In this document: positions 26,472-35,762 of the stretch, piece by piece
Position numbering within the stretch: position 1 is the stretch's first letter
How the letters are laid out: every line of letters starts with the position of its first letter
Assembly: GCF_019264485.1 (NCBI RefSeq)
Contig: NZ_JAHVAA010000015.1
Coordinates: 124,001 to 188,000 of the forward strand
DNA length: 64,000 nucleotides
From: Sediminibacterium sp.
GTDB taxonomy: Bacteria > Bacteroidota > Bacteroidia > Chitinophagales > Chitinophagaceae
Direction of reading: 5' to 3'
Position numbers and translations under genes: made by a program
The notes under the pieces: generated by a model
Databases searched by the model: none
What the model saw: only the letters and a program-made list of their open reading frames with translations
What the model was told of the DNA's origin: nothing

Positions 26472-26535
26472 TTGCGCTTTGTTATTTGGTGGTATTGTAG
26501 AAAGTTGGTTACTTTTTTTACTAAAATCATTTAAT

Positions 26536-27450
26536 ATGCCATTACTGCCTTTGAAAAACAAATGGATCGGCATTTGCTGTATCGCTTTTGGTTTTTCATT
26601 TACAGGTCTGCAGCCTAAAGCTACGGATACGCTTCTTTTCACCAGTTCAAGAGATGGTAACTGGGAAGTATATACAATGGATGCCGATGGTAATAACCAA
26701 CACAACCTCAGTAACCATGCTGGTGCAGATTATGGTCTTGGCTGGTCGCCCGATGGCAGCTATATTCTTTTCTATAGTAATCGCGATGGCAATGAAGATA
26801 TATGGCGGATGAACGCAGATGGCAGTAATCCTGTTAATCTTACCAAACATCCTGCCGGTGAACGCGCCGCTGCCTGGTCGCCCGATGGAAAAGAAATTGC
26901 TTTTATTACCGACCGTGACGGAGCTGAAAGAGAACTCTATCTCATGAATGCCGATGGCAGTAACCCACGCAGACTTACCTACAACAAAGCATACATAGAA
27001 TGTCCTGTCTGGTTGAAAGATGGATCAGGTATTGTATTTACCATGATGGTGAACGATAAAACAGACAGCACCACTGTAAGTAACGGCGACCTGCACCTCA
27101 TTAGCAAGGATGGGAAAAACTTAAAAAGACTTACACATAAAAAAGGATTTGATTCCGGCGTCTGCTTCTCTCCCGATTTTAAACGGATGGCATTTTATGG
27201 TCCAACAGAAACCAAATGGTATGATATCTTCCTGATGAATGCAGACGGAAGTAATATGATCAATCTCACCAATGATGCTACAGAAGATTATTCCCCTTCT
27301 TGGTCGCCTGATGGTGAGTGGGTTGCTTTTACTTCGGGCAGCAAGGGTAAATATGATGTGTGGCTGATGAACATCAACAGTAAAGAAAAGATTCAGCTAA
27401 CCACTGCCCCAAAAAGAAATGAATCTCCCATATGGAAGCCTGTTAAATAA
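26536..27450 (+). CDS. TolB-like beta-propeller protein, secreted
   Basis: About 304 residues from MPLLPLKNK with a signal peptide; the earlier in-frame ATG adds a region not typical of a signal. Six repeats of the PD40/TolB type are seen, with WSPDG-(S/K/E) at each blade (GWSPDGSYILFYSNRDG, AAWSPDGKEIAF, CFSPDFKRMAFYG, SWSPDGEWVAFTSG). It is likely a periplasmic six-bladed propeller that binds a partner protein. No Tol-Pal cluster is nearby, so it is a stand-alone PD40 protein. Confidence 0.82.
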   Translation: MPLLPLKNKWIGICCIAFGFSFTGLQPKATDTLLFTSSRDGNWEVYTMDADGNNQHNLSNHAGADYGLGWSPDGSYILFYSNRDGNEDIWRMNADGSNPVNLTKHPAGERAAAWSPDGKEIAFITDRDGAERELYLMNADGSNPRRLTYNKAYIECPVWLKDGSGIVFTMMVNDKTDSTTVSNGDLHLISKDGKNLKRLTHKKGFDSGVCFSPDFKRMAFYGPTETKWYDIFLMNADGSNMINLTNDATEDYSPSWSPDGEWVAFTSGSKGKYDVWLMNINSKEKIQLTTAPKRNESPIWKPVK

Positions 27451-27565
27451 TTTTTCCCCTGCGTAAACTCCGCGTTCTCTCGTTCTCTGCGGTGGAATTC
27501 CTCACGTCACCCTGACGAAGGAAGGGACCGCAGAGAACAAGAGGGTGCAGAGATTATCCGCAGAG
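27450..27565. repeat. palindrome with GTTCTCTGCGGT core
   Basis: GTTCTCTGCGGT (27482-27493) and its exact complement ACCGCAGAGAAC (27527-27538) form the core; flanking CGTTCTCTC words pair with AAGAGGG. It lies between convergent genes. The inner sequence CGTCACCCTGACG is a smaller dyad. Confidence 0.7.
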
Positions 27566-27567
27566 CG

Positions 27568-28074
27568 TTAGGCTTCCAGTTCGAAGAGGCTTACTTTATC
27601 GAGTTTGTAATGATCGGGTAGTGTGCTGGTGTCTTTTAATTCAACCAATCCGAGAAAGCGGAAGCCGCTGTCCTGATAATGCTGAATGAGTTTCTGGTTC
27701 TCTCCTACTGTATCTAGCCGCACATATTTTTTTCCTTGTTCTTTTGCATACTGCTTTGCCCAATTCACAATTTCTTTTACTAAATGTCTGCCCCTGAATG
27801 CCGGCACTGTTGTGATGCGGTGAATATAAATAGATGGATCAGCATCTTTTTCCTCCCATATCTCCGGATCATTAAATGTGATGGCCCAGATACAGGCCAG
27901 TTCTCCATCAATCATTATTTTCCATTGACGGCCTTCTTCTATTTCTCTTATCACCATATTCCTGTCGAATTCGGGGAAGTGTACCCAGAATCTTTCTTTC
28001 ATGTACTGGGCGGCCATTCTGTATAAACCGAAAATAGTATCAATATCTGCGAGGGTACTGTTCTGTATTTGCAT
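27568..28074 (-). CDS. GNAT-family N-acetyltransferase
   Basis: 168 residues. The acetyl-CoA site reads ITTVPAFRGRHLVKEIVNWA (V-P-A-F-R-G-R is the motif A signature) followed by RLDTVGENQKLIQHYQDSGF. The start and end are normal. The substrate is unknown. It converges on the TolB-like gene and is divergent from a VOC protein. Confidence 0.85.
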   Translation of the reverse strand: MQIQNSTLADIDTIFGLYRMAAQYMKERFWVHFPEFDRNMVIREIEEGRQWKIMIDGELACIWAITFNDPEIWEEKDADPSIYIHRITTVPAFRGRHLVKEIVNWAKQYAKEQGKKYVRLDTVGENQKLIQHYQDSGFRFLGLVELKDTSTLPDHYKLDKVSLFELEA

Positions 28075-28168
28075 GTCATAAAATTACAGTTCTCTTCATC
28101 GAATAATGCAACTGAATTGACAAACGGTTTTCTCCCGGATACAATTAACTTTATACAAACCTTATCAC

Positions 28169-28537
28169 ATGTCCACAATACTTCAGAATCATTATGTATT
28201 AGCCGTTCATGATCTTGATGTACACGCTGCATTTCTTGAAAAACTGGGGTTTAGTGTTGTAGATCGTCCTGATGGGTGGGTATTTCTTCAAAAAGACAAT
28301 TGCATGATGATGTTCGGTGAATGTAAAGACGCGACAGCTCCTGCCGAACTCGGCGATCATAGTTATTTTGCTTATCTGCGGGTTGATGATGTTGATGCTT
28401 ATTACAATGAGATCAAGAAAAACAATGTTCCCACTTTTGATGAGCCTTCTACCAAGCCATGGATGATGCGAGAATTCGCGTTACGTCTTCCTGAGGGGCA
28501 CCGGTTAACTATTGGGCAGTGGATGGGTGGTGAATAA
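28169..28537 (+). CDS. VOC (glyoxalase/bleomycin-resistance-like) protein
   Basis: 122 residues. Two beta-alpha-beta-beta-beta halves are recognisable: VLAVHDLDVHAAFLEKLGFSVVDRPDG at the start (shortened: VLAVHDLD, LGFSVVDRP) and YFAYLRVDDVDAYYNEIKKN later, with REFALRLPEGHRLTIGQ at the end. It is a metal-dependent fold used for lyases, dioxygenases and drug binding. The function cannot be narrowed. Confidence 0.78.
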   Translation: MSTILQNHYVLAVHDLDVHAAFLEKLGFSVVDRPDGWVFLQKDNCMMMFGECKDATAPAELGDHSYFAYLRVDDVDAYYNEIKKNNVPTFDEPSTKPWMMREFALRLPEGHRLTIGQWMGGE

Positions 28538-28565
28538 TGGCTCTCTTACTTTAAAAGAAATGATG

Positions 28566-28616
28566 TTAGCCACAGATTCACAGATTAGAAAAAGTAATCT
28601 GTGAATCTGTGGCTAA
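28566..28616. repeat. perfect 22-bp palindrome (CCACAGATT family)
   Basis: Arms at 28566-28587 and 28595-28616 are exact complements, with a loop GAAAAAG. The same arm occurs at 22629-22677. It lies between convergent VOC and rmlD genes, downstream of both. Confidence 0.85.
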
Positions 28617-28633
28617 CTTATACTACACAATTT

Positions 28634-29506
28634 CTATGATTTAAGTTGTAAGATACATTCCTGCAGCGCCTCTTTCCAGTCACGCATCACAATTCCATAA
28701 GCTGTGCTTATTTTACTTGTATCCATTACCGAATAAGCAGGCCGTTTGGCAGGTGTTGGATATTCTGTGGTAGTTATTCCATTCACCATACAGGAGAGTG
28801 AAGCCTGTTGAGCAATTTCTCTGGCAAAATCGCTCCAGTTGGTAACTCCGGCATTGCTGTAATGAAATATGCCGTAGTGTTTATTTCCCTTTTCTAATTG
28901 ATTAATGATCTGTAAGATTGCCGTAGCGAGGTCGCGCGCGTAGGTTGGCGAACCCACCTGGTCGGCAACTACGTTCAACGTATCGCGTTCTTTCATCAAA
29001 CGCATCATGGTCTTCACAAAATTATTTCCATGTGAACTATACACCCAGGAGGTGCGGATTATAATAGTGGCCGGATTATTAGCCAGGGCTAATTGCTCTC
29101 CAACCTGTTTGGTATACCCATAATAATTTACCGGTTCAGTTGCATCCTCAGTAGCATAGGGTTTTACTCCTTTGCCATTGAATACATAGTCGGTAGAGAT
29201 AGTGATGAAAGTTGCGCCCAGTTTGCTACAGGCATTGGCCATTACTCCTGTAGCCACCGCATTTACCTGATAAGCCAAAGGCTGTTCTGTTTCGGCTTTA
29301 TCAACAGCCGTATAAGCTGCACAGTTAATAAAATAGGCTGGCCGGTATTGCTCTATACATTTTTGTATGGACTGACTATCGGAAAGATCAAGATCAGTTC
29401 TGTCTAAAAAAACAAAATCGAATTGCTGATGCCCATCAGCCAGTTGTGTGAGTTCCCAACCCAACTGTCCCTGTTTACCTGTAACGAGAATGAGTAGCTT
29501 TGACAT
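28634..29506 (-). CDS. rfbD: dTDP-4-dehydrorhamnose reductase
   Basis: 290 residues. Last step of dTDP-L-rhamnose synthesis, reducing the 4-keto sugar with NADPH. The Rossmann motif is TGKQGQLGWEL near the N-terminus, TDYVFNGK and the YYGYTKQVGE (Tyr-x-x-x-Lys) motif follow, and RTSWVYSSHG is typical. Last of a four-gene operon with UXS, UDP-glucose dehydrogenase and a DegT aminotransferase. The gene pair for rmlA/rmlB is not in the window, so dTDP-4-keto sugar must come from elsewhere. Confidence 0.9.
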   Translation of the reverse strand: MSKLLILVTGKQGQLGWELTQLADGHQQFDFVFLDRTDLDLSDSQSIQKCIEQYRPAYFINCAAYTAVDKAETEQPLAYQVNAVATGVMANACSKLGATFITISTDYVFNGKGVKPYATEDATEPVNYYGYTKQVGEQLALANNPATIIIRTSWVYSSHGNNFVKTMMRLMKERDTLNVVADQVGSPTYARDLATAILQIINQLEKGNKHYGIFHYSNAGVTNWSDFAREIAQQASLSCMVNGITTTEYPTPAKRPAYSVMDTSKISTAYGIVMRDWKEALQECILQLKS

Positions 29507-29510
29507 ATAA

Positions 29511-30485
29511 TCAGTTAAACTCTTTGGGTTGTTTAGACCATTCTTCTTTGGGCAATGATTTAAAATAGTCGTAGGTTTTTTTCAATCCTTCCGCTCTATC
29601 GACAGTGGGTTCCCAACCCAGTATTTCTCTTGCTTTGGTAATATCGGGCCGGCGTTGTTTCGGATCATCCACCGGTAATGGTTTATGAATAATTTTTACC
29701 GAAGATCCGGTCAGCTTCAACACTTCTTCTGCAAAAGCGAGTAAGGTAATTTCATTGGGGTTTCCGATGTTTACCGGCAAAGCATAATCGCTCATCAATA
29801 ACCTGTAAATACCTTCTACCAGATCGTCTACATAACAAAATGAACGGGTTTGACTACCATCTCCAAAAACAGTGAGGTCCTCTCCTCTCAATGCCTGTCC
29901 GATAAACGCCGGCAGAGCTCTTCCATCATTCAAACGCATACGCGGACCATATGTATTGAATATGCGGATGATTCTTGTTTCTACACCATGATAGGTATGA
30001 TAAGCCATGGTGATGGATTCCATAAAACGCTTGGCTTCATCATACACTCCTCTCGGACCAACCGGATTTACATTACCCCAATACTCTTCTGTTTGCGGAT
30101 GTACCAATGGATCACCATATACTTCACTTGTTGATGCCACAAGTATTCTTGCTTTTTTCTCTCTTGCCAGTCCGAGGCAATTATGTGTACCCAATGCTCC
30201 CACTTTAAGGGTTTGTATGGGAATTTTTAAATAATCAATCGGGCTGGCCGGTGAGGCAAAATGCAGGATATAATCCAGATGCCCGGGTACATGAATAAAT
30301 TTAGTAACGTCGTGATGAAAGAATTCAAAATCGGGCAGGTTCATCAGGTGTTCGATATTTTTCATATCGCCTGTAATGAGGTTATCCATTCCAATTACAT
30401 GATACCCTTCACGGATAAAACGATCGGAAAGATGAGAACCGAGAAATCCGGCAGCACCAGTAATGAGTATTCTTTTCTTTGACAT
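29511..30485 (-). CDS. UDP-glucuronate decarboxylase (UDP-xylose synthase)
   Basis: 324 residues, an extended SDR. It turns UDP-glucuronate into UDP-xylose. The NAD site is [10 protein letters not shown], the Tyr-x-x-x-Lys is YDEAKRF, and [17 protein letters not shown] and RRPDI are UXS hallmarks. It is preceded by ugd, which supplies the substrate, and the rmlD start lies four bases after its stop. Sugar nucleotides from this module would feed lipopolysaccharide or exopolysaccharide. Confidence 0.92.
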   Translation of the reverse strand: MSKKRILITGAAGFLGSHLSDRFIREGYHVIGMDNLITGDMKNIEHLMNLPDFEFFHHDVTKFIHVPGHLDYILHFASPASPIDYLKIPIQTLKVGALGTHNCLGLAREKKARILVASTSEVYGDPLVHPQTEEYWGNVNPVGPRGVYDEAKRFMESITMAYHTYHGVETRIIRIFNTYGPRMRLNDGRALPAFIGQALRGEDLTVFGDGSQTRSFCYVDDLVEGIYRLLMSDYALPVNIGNPNEITLLAFAEEVLKLTGSSVKIIHKPLPVDDPKQRRPDITKAREILGWEPTVDRAEGLKKTYDYFKSLPKEEWSKQPKEFN

Positions 30486-30498
30486 AGTTTGTTGTTTT

Positions 30499-30540
30499 GG
30501 TCCATAGTTGATGGTCCATGGACCATGGTCTATTGACTAT
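30499..30540. repeat. GGTCCAT palindrome at the ugd stop
   Basis: ATGGTCCATGGACCAT is a perfect 16-bp palindrome inside a longer imperfect one (CCATAGTTGATGG / CCATGGTCTATTGACTAT). The TAG stop codon of ugd is formed by its right end (CTATTGACTATTT, read on the minus strand). Shares this tail with 39372-39387. Confidence 0.8.
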
Positions 30541-31838
30541 TTCCTCCCCACACTTTCATAATGATAGCCCATATCTGCCATCTGTTTTACATCGAAGAGA
30601 TTTCGTCCGTCAAAAATGGCTTTGTGTTTCATGCGGGTTTCAATAGCTTCGAAATCAGGAGTGCGGAATTCGCTCCATTCAGTCGCAATAATTAATGCAT
30701 CTGCATCTGTCAATGCATCATATTGATTATCGGCATATGCTATCTGGTCGCCCAATACCTGTTTTACATTGTTCATGGCTTCCGGATCAAATGCAGTAAC
30801 CGTTGCACCCTTCTCCAATAACCTGCTGATCATTTCCAATGATGGCGCTTCTCTTATATCGTCTGTATTGGGTTTAAAAGCCAGTCCCCATACTGCCAGT
30901 TTTTTCCCTTTTAGGTCTTGTTGAAAATAACGGGTTATCTTTTCTACGAGATGTAGTTTTTGTGCGGTGTTGACTTCTTCTACTGATTTTAGTATTTTGA
31001 AATCGTACCCCGCCTCTTCTGCTGAACGTATTAATGCCTGTACATCTTTAGGGAAACAACTTCCTCCATAACCGATACCCGGAAAGAGGAAACGTTTGCC
31101 AATACGATCATCACTACCAATACCTCTGCGCACCATATCTACATCGGCACCCATTCTTTCACAGAGTTGTGCAATTTCATTCATGAATGAAATTTTGGTT
31201 GCAAGAAATGAGTTGGCGGCATATTTGGTGAGTTCAGCAGAGCGCTCATCCATATAAATAATCGGATTACCCTGGCGCACAAAAGGCGCAAAGAGGTCTC
31301 CCATAATTTTTCTTGCTCTTTCTGAGTCTGTTCCCACCACTACCCTGTCGGGTTTCATAAAATCATCAACAGCCACACCTTCGCGTAGAAATTCCGGGTT
31401 ACTCACTACATCAAACTCGCCTTTATAATTAGCAGCGATGGCCTGCTTTACTTTATCTGCGGTACCTACCGGTACTGTGCTCTTGTCTACAATTACTTTA
31501 TAACCGGTCAGTATTTTCCCCAGTTGGTCGGCCACTCCTAAAACATATTTCAGGTCGGCTGCTCCGTCAGCTCCGGGTGGTGTAGGTAATGCGAGGAAAA
31601 TAATTTCCGCCTCCTGTATACCAGACTGTAAATCTGTGGTAAACTTTAACCTGCCTTCTTTCAGGTTGCGCAAGAAAATTTTCTCCAACCCCGGTTCATA
31701 TATCGTAATCTCTCCGTTTGATAAACGATCTACTTTCGACTGGTCAATATCCACGCAATACACTTTGTTACCGGTTTCTGCAAAACAGGTTCCGGTTACA
31801 AGGCCAACATATCCCGTTCCAACAACTGCAATCTTCAT
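30537..31838 (-). CDS. ugd: UDP-glucose 6-dehydrogenase
   Basis: 433 residues, normal for the family. Oxidises UDP-glucose to UDP-glucuronate with two NAD. Rossmann motif GTGYVGL at the start and GGSCFPKD with the catalytic Cys at mid-length; EFLREG and KPNTDDIREAPS are conserved. The start is three bases after the DegT stop, so the two are co-transcribed. Its product is decarboxylated by the next enzyme in the operon. Confidence 0.95.
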   Translation of the reverse strand: MKIAVVGTGYVGLVTGTCFAETGNKVYCVDIDQSKVDRLSNGEITIYEPGLEKIFLRNLKEGRLKFTTDLQSGIQEAEIIFLALPTPPGADGAADLKYVLGVADQLGKILTGYKVIVDKSTVPVGTADKVKQAIAANYKGEFDVVSNPEFLREGVAVDDFMKPDRVVVGTDSERARKIMGDLFAPFVRQGNPIIYMDERSAELTKYAANSFLATKISFMNEIAQLCERMGADVDMVRRGIGSDDRIGKRFLFPGIGYGGSCFPKDVQALIRSAEEAGYDFKILKSVEEVNTAQKLHLVEKITRYFQQDLKGKKLAVWGLAFKPNTDDIREAPSLEMISRLLEKGATVTAFDPEAMNNVKQVLGDQIAYADNQYDALTDADALIIATEWSEFRTPDFEAIETRMKHKAIFDGRNLFDVKQMADMGYHYESVGRK

Positions 31839-31841
31839 TCC

Positions 31842-32972
31842 TTACTGATTTACATAATTTAAAACATGTTGTGTAATATACTCCAATTGATCTGCATCCA
31901 TTTCGGTATGCACCGGTAACGATATTACCCGCTCGGTTAACCAATCCGTTGTTTGCAGGTTATAAGCAGGCAGGTTAAATGTGTTGAACATGTCCTGTCT
32001 GTGTCCCGGAACCGGATAATAGATCATGGATGGAATTTTATGTTCAGACAAATAGGCTACAAGTCCGTCTCTGTTTACTCCATTCAATAACATCGTGTAC
32101 TGGTGGTACACATGCTTGCTGTAAGGAGCTACATATGGAGTGGTAATTTTTTCATTGCCTGCAAAAGCATCATTGTAATAAGCTGCCACCGACTGGCGTG
32201 CTGCATTGTAGGTATCCAGTTTTTTGAGTTTGATGTTCAGTATGGCTGCCTGTATACTATCGAGTCTGGAATTGCATCCCACCACTTCATGATAGTATCT
32301 TTTCTGCTGTCCATGATTGGCTACCATTTTGAGTTGTTGCGCAAGTGCATCGTCATTGGTAAAAATGGCCCCGCCATCGCCGTATGCCCCTAAGTTTTTA
32401 CTGGGATAAAAAGAAGTGGCGCCAATGGTTCCAATGGTACCGGCTTTTTTAACCGTACCATCGGAGAATGTATAATCGCAACCAATTGCCTGTGCGTTGT
32501 CTTCAATTACATAGAGGTTATGCTCTTTTGCTATCTGCATAATTTCTTCCATAGGCGCGGCGTGACCATACAAATGCACCGGAACAATAGCTTTTGTTTT
32601 TGGTGTGATGGCTTTACGCATTGCCTGTGGGTCCATACAGAAAGTTTTGGGATCCACTTCCACAAAAACAGGAGTTAATCGTAAAAGTGCCACTACTTCT
32701 GTGGTGGCGATATAGGTGAAAGATGGTGTAATCACTTCATCACCCGGTTGCAGCCCCAAAGCCATCATGGCTATCTGCAATGCATCGGTTCCGTTTGCAC
32801 AGGGTATGGTATGTTTTACACCCATGTATTCACTTAACCCCGCAGCAAAATCCTGAACAGCTTTACCATTGATATAGGCTGCAGAATTTAATACTTCCTG
32901 GATAGCTGCATCTACTTCCGGTTTAATCTGTTCATACTGCCGTTTTGTATCTACCATCTGTATGGGTCGCAT
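31842..32972 (-). CDS. DegT/DnrJ/EryC1-family sugar aminotransferase
   Basis: 376 residues. PLP-dependent aminotransferase of the nucleotide-sugar group. PLP-Lys is in SFYPSKNLGAYGDGG, the loop GTDAL near the start binds cofactor phosphate, and VPVHLYGHAAPM is typical. It makes an amino sugar on a nucleotide carrier. First gene of the four-gene operon. A probable promoter (TAATTTTG, minus strand) lies 20 bases before the start. Confidence 0.9.
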   Translation of the reverse strand: MRPIQMVDTKRQYEQIKPEVDAAIQEVLNSAAYINGKAVQDFAAGLSEYMGVKHTIPCANGTDALQIAMMALGLQPGDEVITPSFTYIATTEVVALLRLTPVFVEVDPKTFCMDPQAMRKAITPKTKAIVPVHLYGHAAPMEEIMQIAKEHNLYVIEDNAQAIGCDYTFSDGTVKKAGTIGTIGATSFYPSKNLGAYGDGGAIFTNDDALAQQLKMVANHGQQKRYYHEVVGCNSRLDSIQAAILNIKLKKLDTYNAARQSVAAYYNDAFAGNEKITTPYVAPYSKHVYHQYTMLLNGVNRDGLVAYLSEHKIPSMIYYPVPGHRQDMFNTFNLPAYNLQTTDWLTERVISLPVHTEMDADQLEYITQHVLNYVNQ

Positions 32973-32992
32973 GTTTTCTAACCTTTAGGGTG

Positions 32993-33000
32993 CAAAATTA
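32993..33000 (-). promoter_or_regulatory. probable -7 element of the nucleotide-sugar operon
   Basis: TAATTTTG on the minus strand is a perfect TAnnTTTG, 20 bases before the DegT start codon. No clear -33 TTTG is seen at the usual spacing. Confidence 0.45.
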
Positions 33001-33044
33001 CTGTAAAAAAGCTCATTTTATTATCCCGGCAATCAATCAATGAA

Positions 33045-34352
33045 TTGGTTTACAAGAAGTTTAAGTTGTTATTTTGTGGTAATAAAATACTGCCATTGCG
33101 TTTACTGTACCGAATATTCGTCTGGATTTACCCCAAAGCCGCATGGTTATTGTCTTTTTATAACCCCAAGGCTAAACTTTGGGTAAATGGAAGGAAACAA
33201 CAGTTTCGCAAACTCTCCATGATTTTTCATACCAACCAGCAACCTGTGGTATGGATGCATTGTTCTTCATTAGGCGAATTTGAACAGGGCAAACCTGTTC
33301 TGGAATCCATACGGCAGCAATACCCACAGTATTTTATCCTGATCAGTTTTTTTTCACCTTCGGGCTATGAGATCAGAAAACATGATACAGTGGCCGATTA
33401 TGTTTGTTACCTGCCCATGGACCGCCCCTATAATGCCAGCCGTTTTTTAAATATTGTTCAGCCATCGCTGGTATTTTTTGTGAAGTATGAATTCTGGTTT
33501 TATTACCTCGATGAAATCAGGCAAAGGAATATTCCGTTACTGCTTGTGTCGGGTATTTTCAGACCTGATCAAGCTTTTTTTAAATGGTATGGAAAATTTT
33601 ATCGCGGCATGCTCCAGAAATTTTCACACCTGTTTTTACAAAACAAAGAATCGTATGCGCTGCTGCAACAGCTTGAACTATCACAGGATTATTCCGTTGC
33701 GGGCGATACACGTTTTGACCGCGTATTACAAATTGCCGGAAGGTTTGAACCGCTTCCGCTGATTGCCTCTTTCTGTGGTAGTCATCCGGTGATTGTTGCG
33801 GGAAGTACCTGGACTGATGATGATGAAGCACTGGATCATTTTGCAAATACGTATACTGATATTCGCTTTATCATTGCACCGCATGATATTGATGAAGACC
33901 GACTGAAAGAGTGTGAGCATCTTTATCAGCATAGCATCCGCTATTCAGCTTTGGTGGCACAACCTGATGCAGCCATGAACAGAAATGTACTCATCATGGA
34001 TAATATGGGTATGCTGAGTAAACTGTATCATTATGCCACGATAGCTTATATAGGTGGTGGTTTTGGAGACGACGGCATTCATAATGCACTTGAAGCTGCT
34101 GTATTTGGCAAGCCTGTTGTGTTCGGACCAGTTTATGATAAATACCAGGAAGCCATTGATCTTGTGGATACAGGTGCCGCTTTTAGTATAGAAGATGCTT
34201 TGGAGCTGGAAGAACAATTGAAAGAATTATTATCCAATCAAACCCTGTTAAAACAATCAGGAAGGATTGCAGGAGATTATGTAAGGGAACAGGCAGGTGC
34301 AACAGCAATGATACTCCACTATATTCAGGCAAACCGTCTTCTTACCAACTGA
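33045..34352 (+). CDS. waaA: 3-deoxy-D-manno-octulosonic acid (Kdo) transferase
   Basis: Glycosyltransferase that adds Kdo to lipid A precursor at the inner membrane. A hydrophobic N-terminal helix (LLYRIFVWIYPKAAWLLSFY) anchors it. CSSLGEFEQGKP carries the conserved Glu near residue 75, and the C-terminal half has GGGFGDDGIHNALEAA and the nucleotide-binding FGPVYDK. No in-frame ATG occurs near the start: TTG at 33045 or, better placed for the family, TTG at 33096. Its tail overlaps the convergent gene by 28 bases. Confidence 0.88.
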   Translation: MVYKKFKLLFCGNKILPLRLLYRIFVWIYPKAAWLLSFYNPKAKLWVNGRKQQFRKLSMIFHTNQQPVVWMHCSSLGEFEQGKPVLESIRQQYPQYFILISFFSPSGYEIRKHDTVADYVCYLPMDRPYNASRFLNIVQPSLVFFVKYEFWFYYLDEIRQRNIPLLLVSGIFRPDQAFFKWYGKFYRGMLQKFSHLFLQNKESYALLQQLELSQDYSVAGDTRFDRVLQIAGRFEPLPLIASFCGSHPVIVAGSTWTDDDEALDHFANTYTDIRFIIAPHDIDEDRLKECEHLYQHSIRYSALVAQPDAAMNRNVLIMDNMGMLSKLYHYATIAYIGGGFGDDGIHNALEAAVFGKPVVFGPVYDKYQEAIDLVDTGAAFSIEDALELEEQLKELLSNQTLLKQSGRIAGDYVREQAGATAMILHYIQANRLLTN

Positions 34353-35035
34353 TCGAATAATTTGGCAGTTTCGCATTGATCACCCCATCCGAGTTTTACT
34401 TTCAGTTCTCTTTCAATCCAGTATTGCGCTTCAGGATAAATGGTAAATCCATTAATGGTTTTCATACTTCTCTCATACATACTCTCATCGCCACGGAACA
34501 ACTCATTTACAAAAAGATAGCGATCGTTGATGCCTACTGCTTTCTTTAAATCGCGCACCGGTGCGCTTTGTAATACAGTTGCTACTTCTACTCTTTCTTC
34601 TTTTAACCTCTCATTTAATTCGGGGTGTTCATGTTGTGCCACCAGTAGTTCATTCAATTCATACACTTCTTTCTGAACCTGTACAGGCTGGTGTACCATG
34701 GTAGGAATTTCAACAGGTATATTCATCATCCATGGAATGACTTCCTCCAGTTTTTCTGTTGGAGTGGCTTCCGGAACAGGTTCAGGTTCAACCAGGGCTG
34801 TTATAGCAGGTGTAAATTCTTTTTCAGCTTCGGCTTCATGGGGGGTAACATGACCATTAGCAAAAGAAGAGGGCATGGTAACAGAAACCTTGCTTTTTAT
34901 GGGTGAGGGTTGCTGCTGCAGTACCGTTTGTAATTCGGCCAGCAATAGGCGTGTATTGACCAGCAGTTTGGCTGGATCAGCTTCCTGCTCAAACTGTTCT
35001 TTCAGTTTATTGATTAACGTGCCTACTCTTTCCAT
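34325..35035 (-). CDS. conserved hypothetical protein with low-complexity middle
   Basis: 236 residues with no known function. The N-terminus is helical (RVGTLINKLKEQFEQEADPAKLL), the middle is proline- and glutamate-rich and probably unfolded, and the C-terminus is conserved (VGINDRYLFVNELFRGDESMYERS, then YWIERELKVKLGW). The C-terminal pattern is common in Bacteroidota proteins of unknown role. It overlaps the waaA tail and is divergent from thymidine kinase. Confidence 0.7.
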   Translation of the reverse strand: MERVGTLINKLKEQFEQEADPAKLLVNTRLLLAELQTVLQQQPSPIKSKVSVTMPSSFANGHVTPHEAEAEKEFTPAITALVEPEPVPEATPTEKLEEVIPWMMNIPVEIPTMVHQPVQVQKEVYELNELLVAQHEHPELNERLKEERVEVATVLQSAPVRDLKKAVGINDRYLFVNELFRGDESMYERSMKTINGFTIYPEAQYWIERELKVKLGWGDQCETAKLFDQLVRRRFA

Positions 35036-35121
35036 AGTATGTAATACATTTGGGGGCTTACTAAATAAGGGGCAGGGTTGTTTAAAGTTACTAACGTTTT
35101 ATTTAATAATTTATTTCATTC

Positions 35122-35703
35122 ATGTTCATTGAGCCAAATTTAACAGGTGAGCGAAGAGGCTGGATTGAAGTGATTTGCGGCAGTATGTTCAGTGGCAAGA
35201 CCGAAGAACTCATCCGCAGGCTGAAAAGAGCCAAAATTGCCAACCTGAAGGTAGAGATATATAAACCTGCCATTGATGTTCGCTACGATGAAACACAGGT
35301 GGTGAGTCATGATGCCAACAGTATACAGAGTACACCCATTGAGAACTCCCAGACCATTTTGCTGATGGCACAGGATGTAGATGTGGTAGGTATTGATGAA
35401 GCCCAGTTTTTCGATGCAGAAATTATGCATGTTTGTGAAATGCTGGCCCTGAGAGGTACCCGCGTTATTGTTGCAGGTCTTGACATGGATTACCTGGGCA
35501 GACCCTTCGGACAGATGCCCAATTTACTGGCCATTGCAGATTATATTACCAAACTGCACGCCATTTGCATGAAATGCGGCAATATTGCCAATGTTTCTTA
35601 CCGGAAAGTAGCAGGTGATGGACAAGTGTTACTGGGAGAAAAAGAAACTTACGAACCCCGTTGCCGTAAATGTTACCATGAAATGAGCCACAACAAAAGT
35701 TAA
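35122..35703 (+). CDS. tdk: thymidine kinase
   Basis: 193 residues, type II thymidine kinase. Walker A is [11 protein letters not shown], the DEAQFF motif carries the catalytic Glu, and zinc cysteines appear in CMKCGN and CRKCYHE. It phosphorylates thymidine for salvage. CcmB starts about 60 bases after its stop; the two may share a transcript. Confidence 0.95.
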   Translation: MFIEPNLTGERRGWIEVICGSMFSGKTEELIRRLKRAKIANLKVEIYKPAIDVRYDETQVVSHDANSIQSTPIENSQTILLMAQDVDVVGIDEAQFFDAEIMHVCEMLALRGTRVIVAGLDMDYLGRPFGQMPNLLAIADYITKLHAICMKCGNIANVSYRKVAGDGQVLLGEKETYEPRCRKCYHEMSHNKS

Positions 35704-35762
35704 TACAACCCGGAATGTTAAAGGGCGAATTCCATGTGACAAAAACCAATAGAAATGCACAC

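Noticed and set aside
22629-28616. CRISPR array from the repeated CCACAGATT arms
   Set aside because: Copies are thousands of bases apart, with no regular spacers and no cas genes.
33045-34352. Frameshift at the waaA start because no ATG exists
   Set aside because: The frame is continuous and matches the family from the first helix; TTG starts explain it better.
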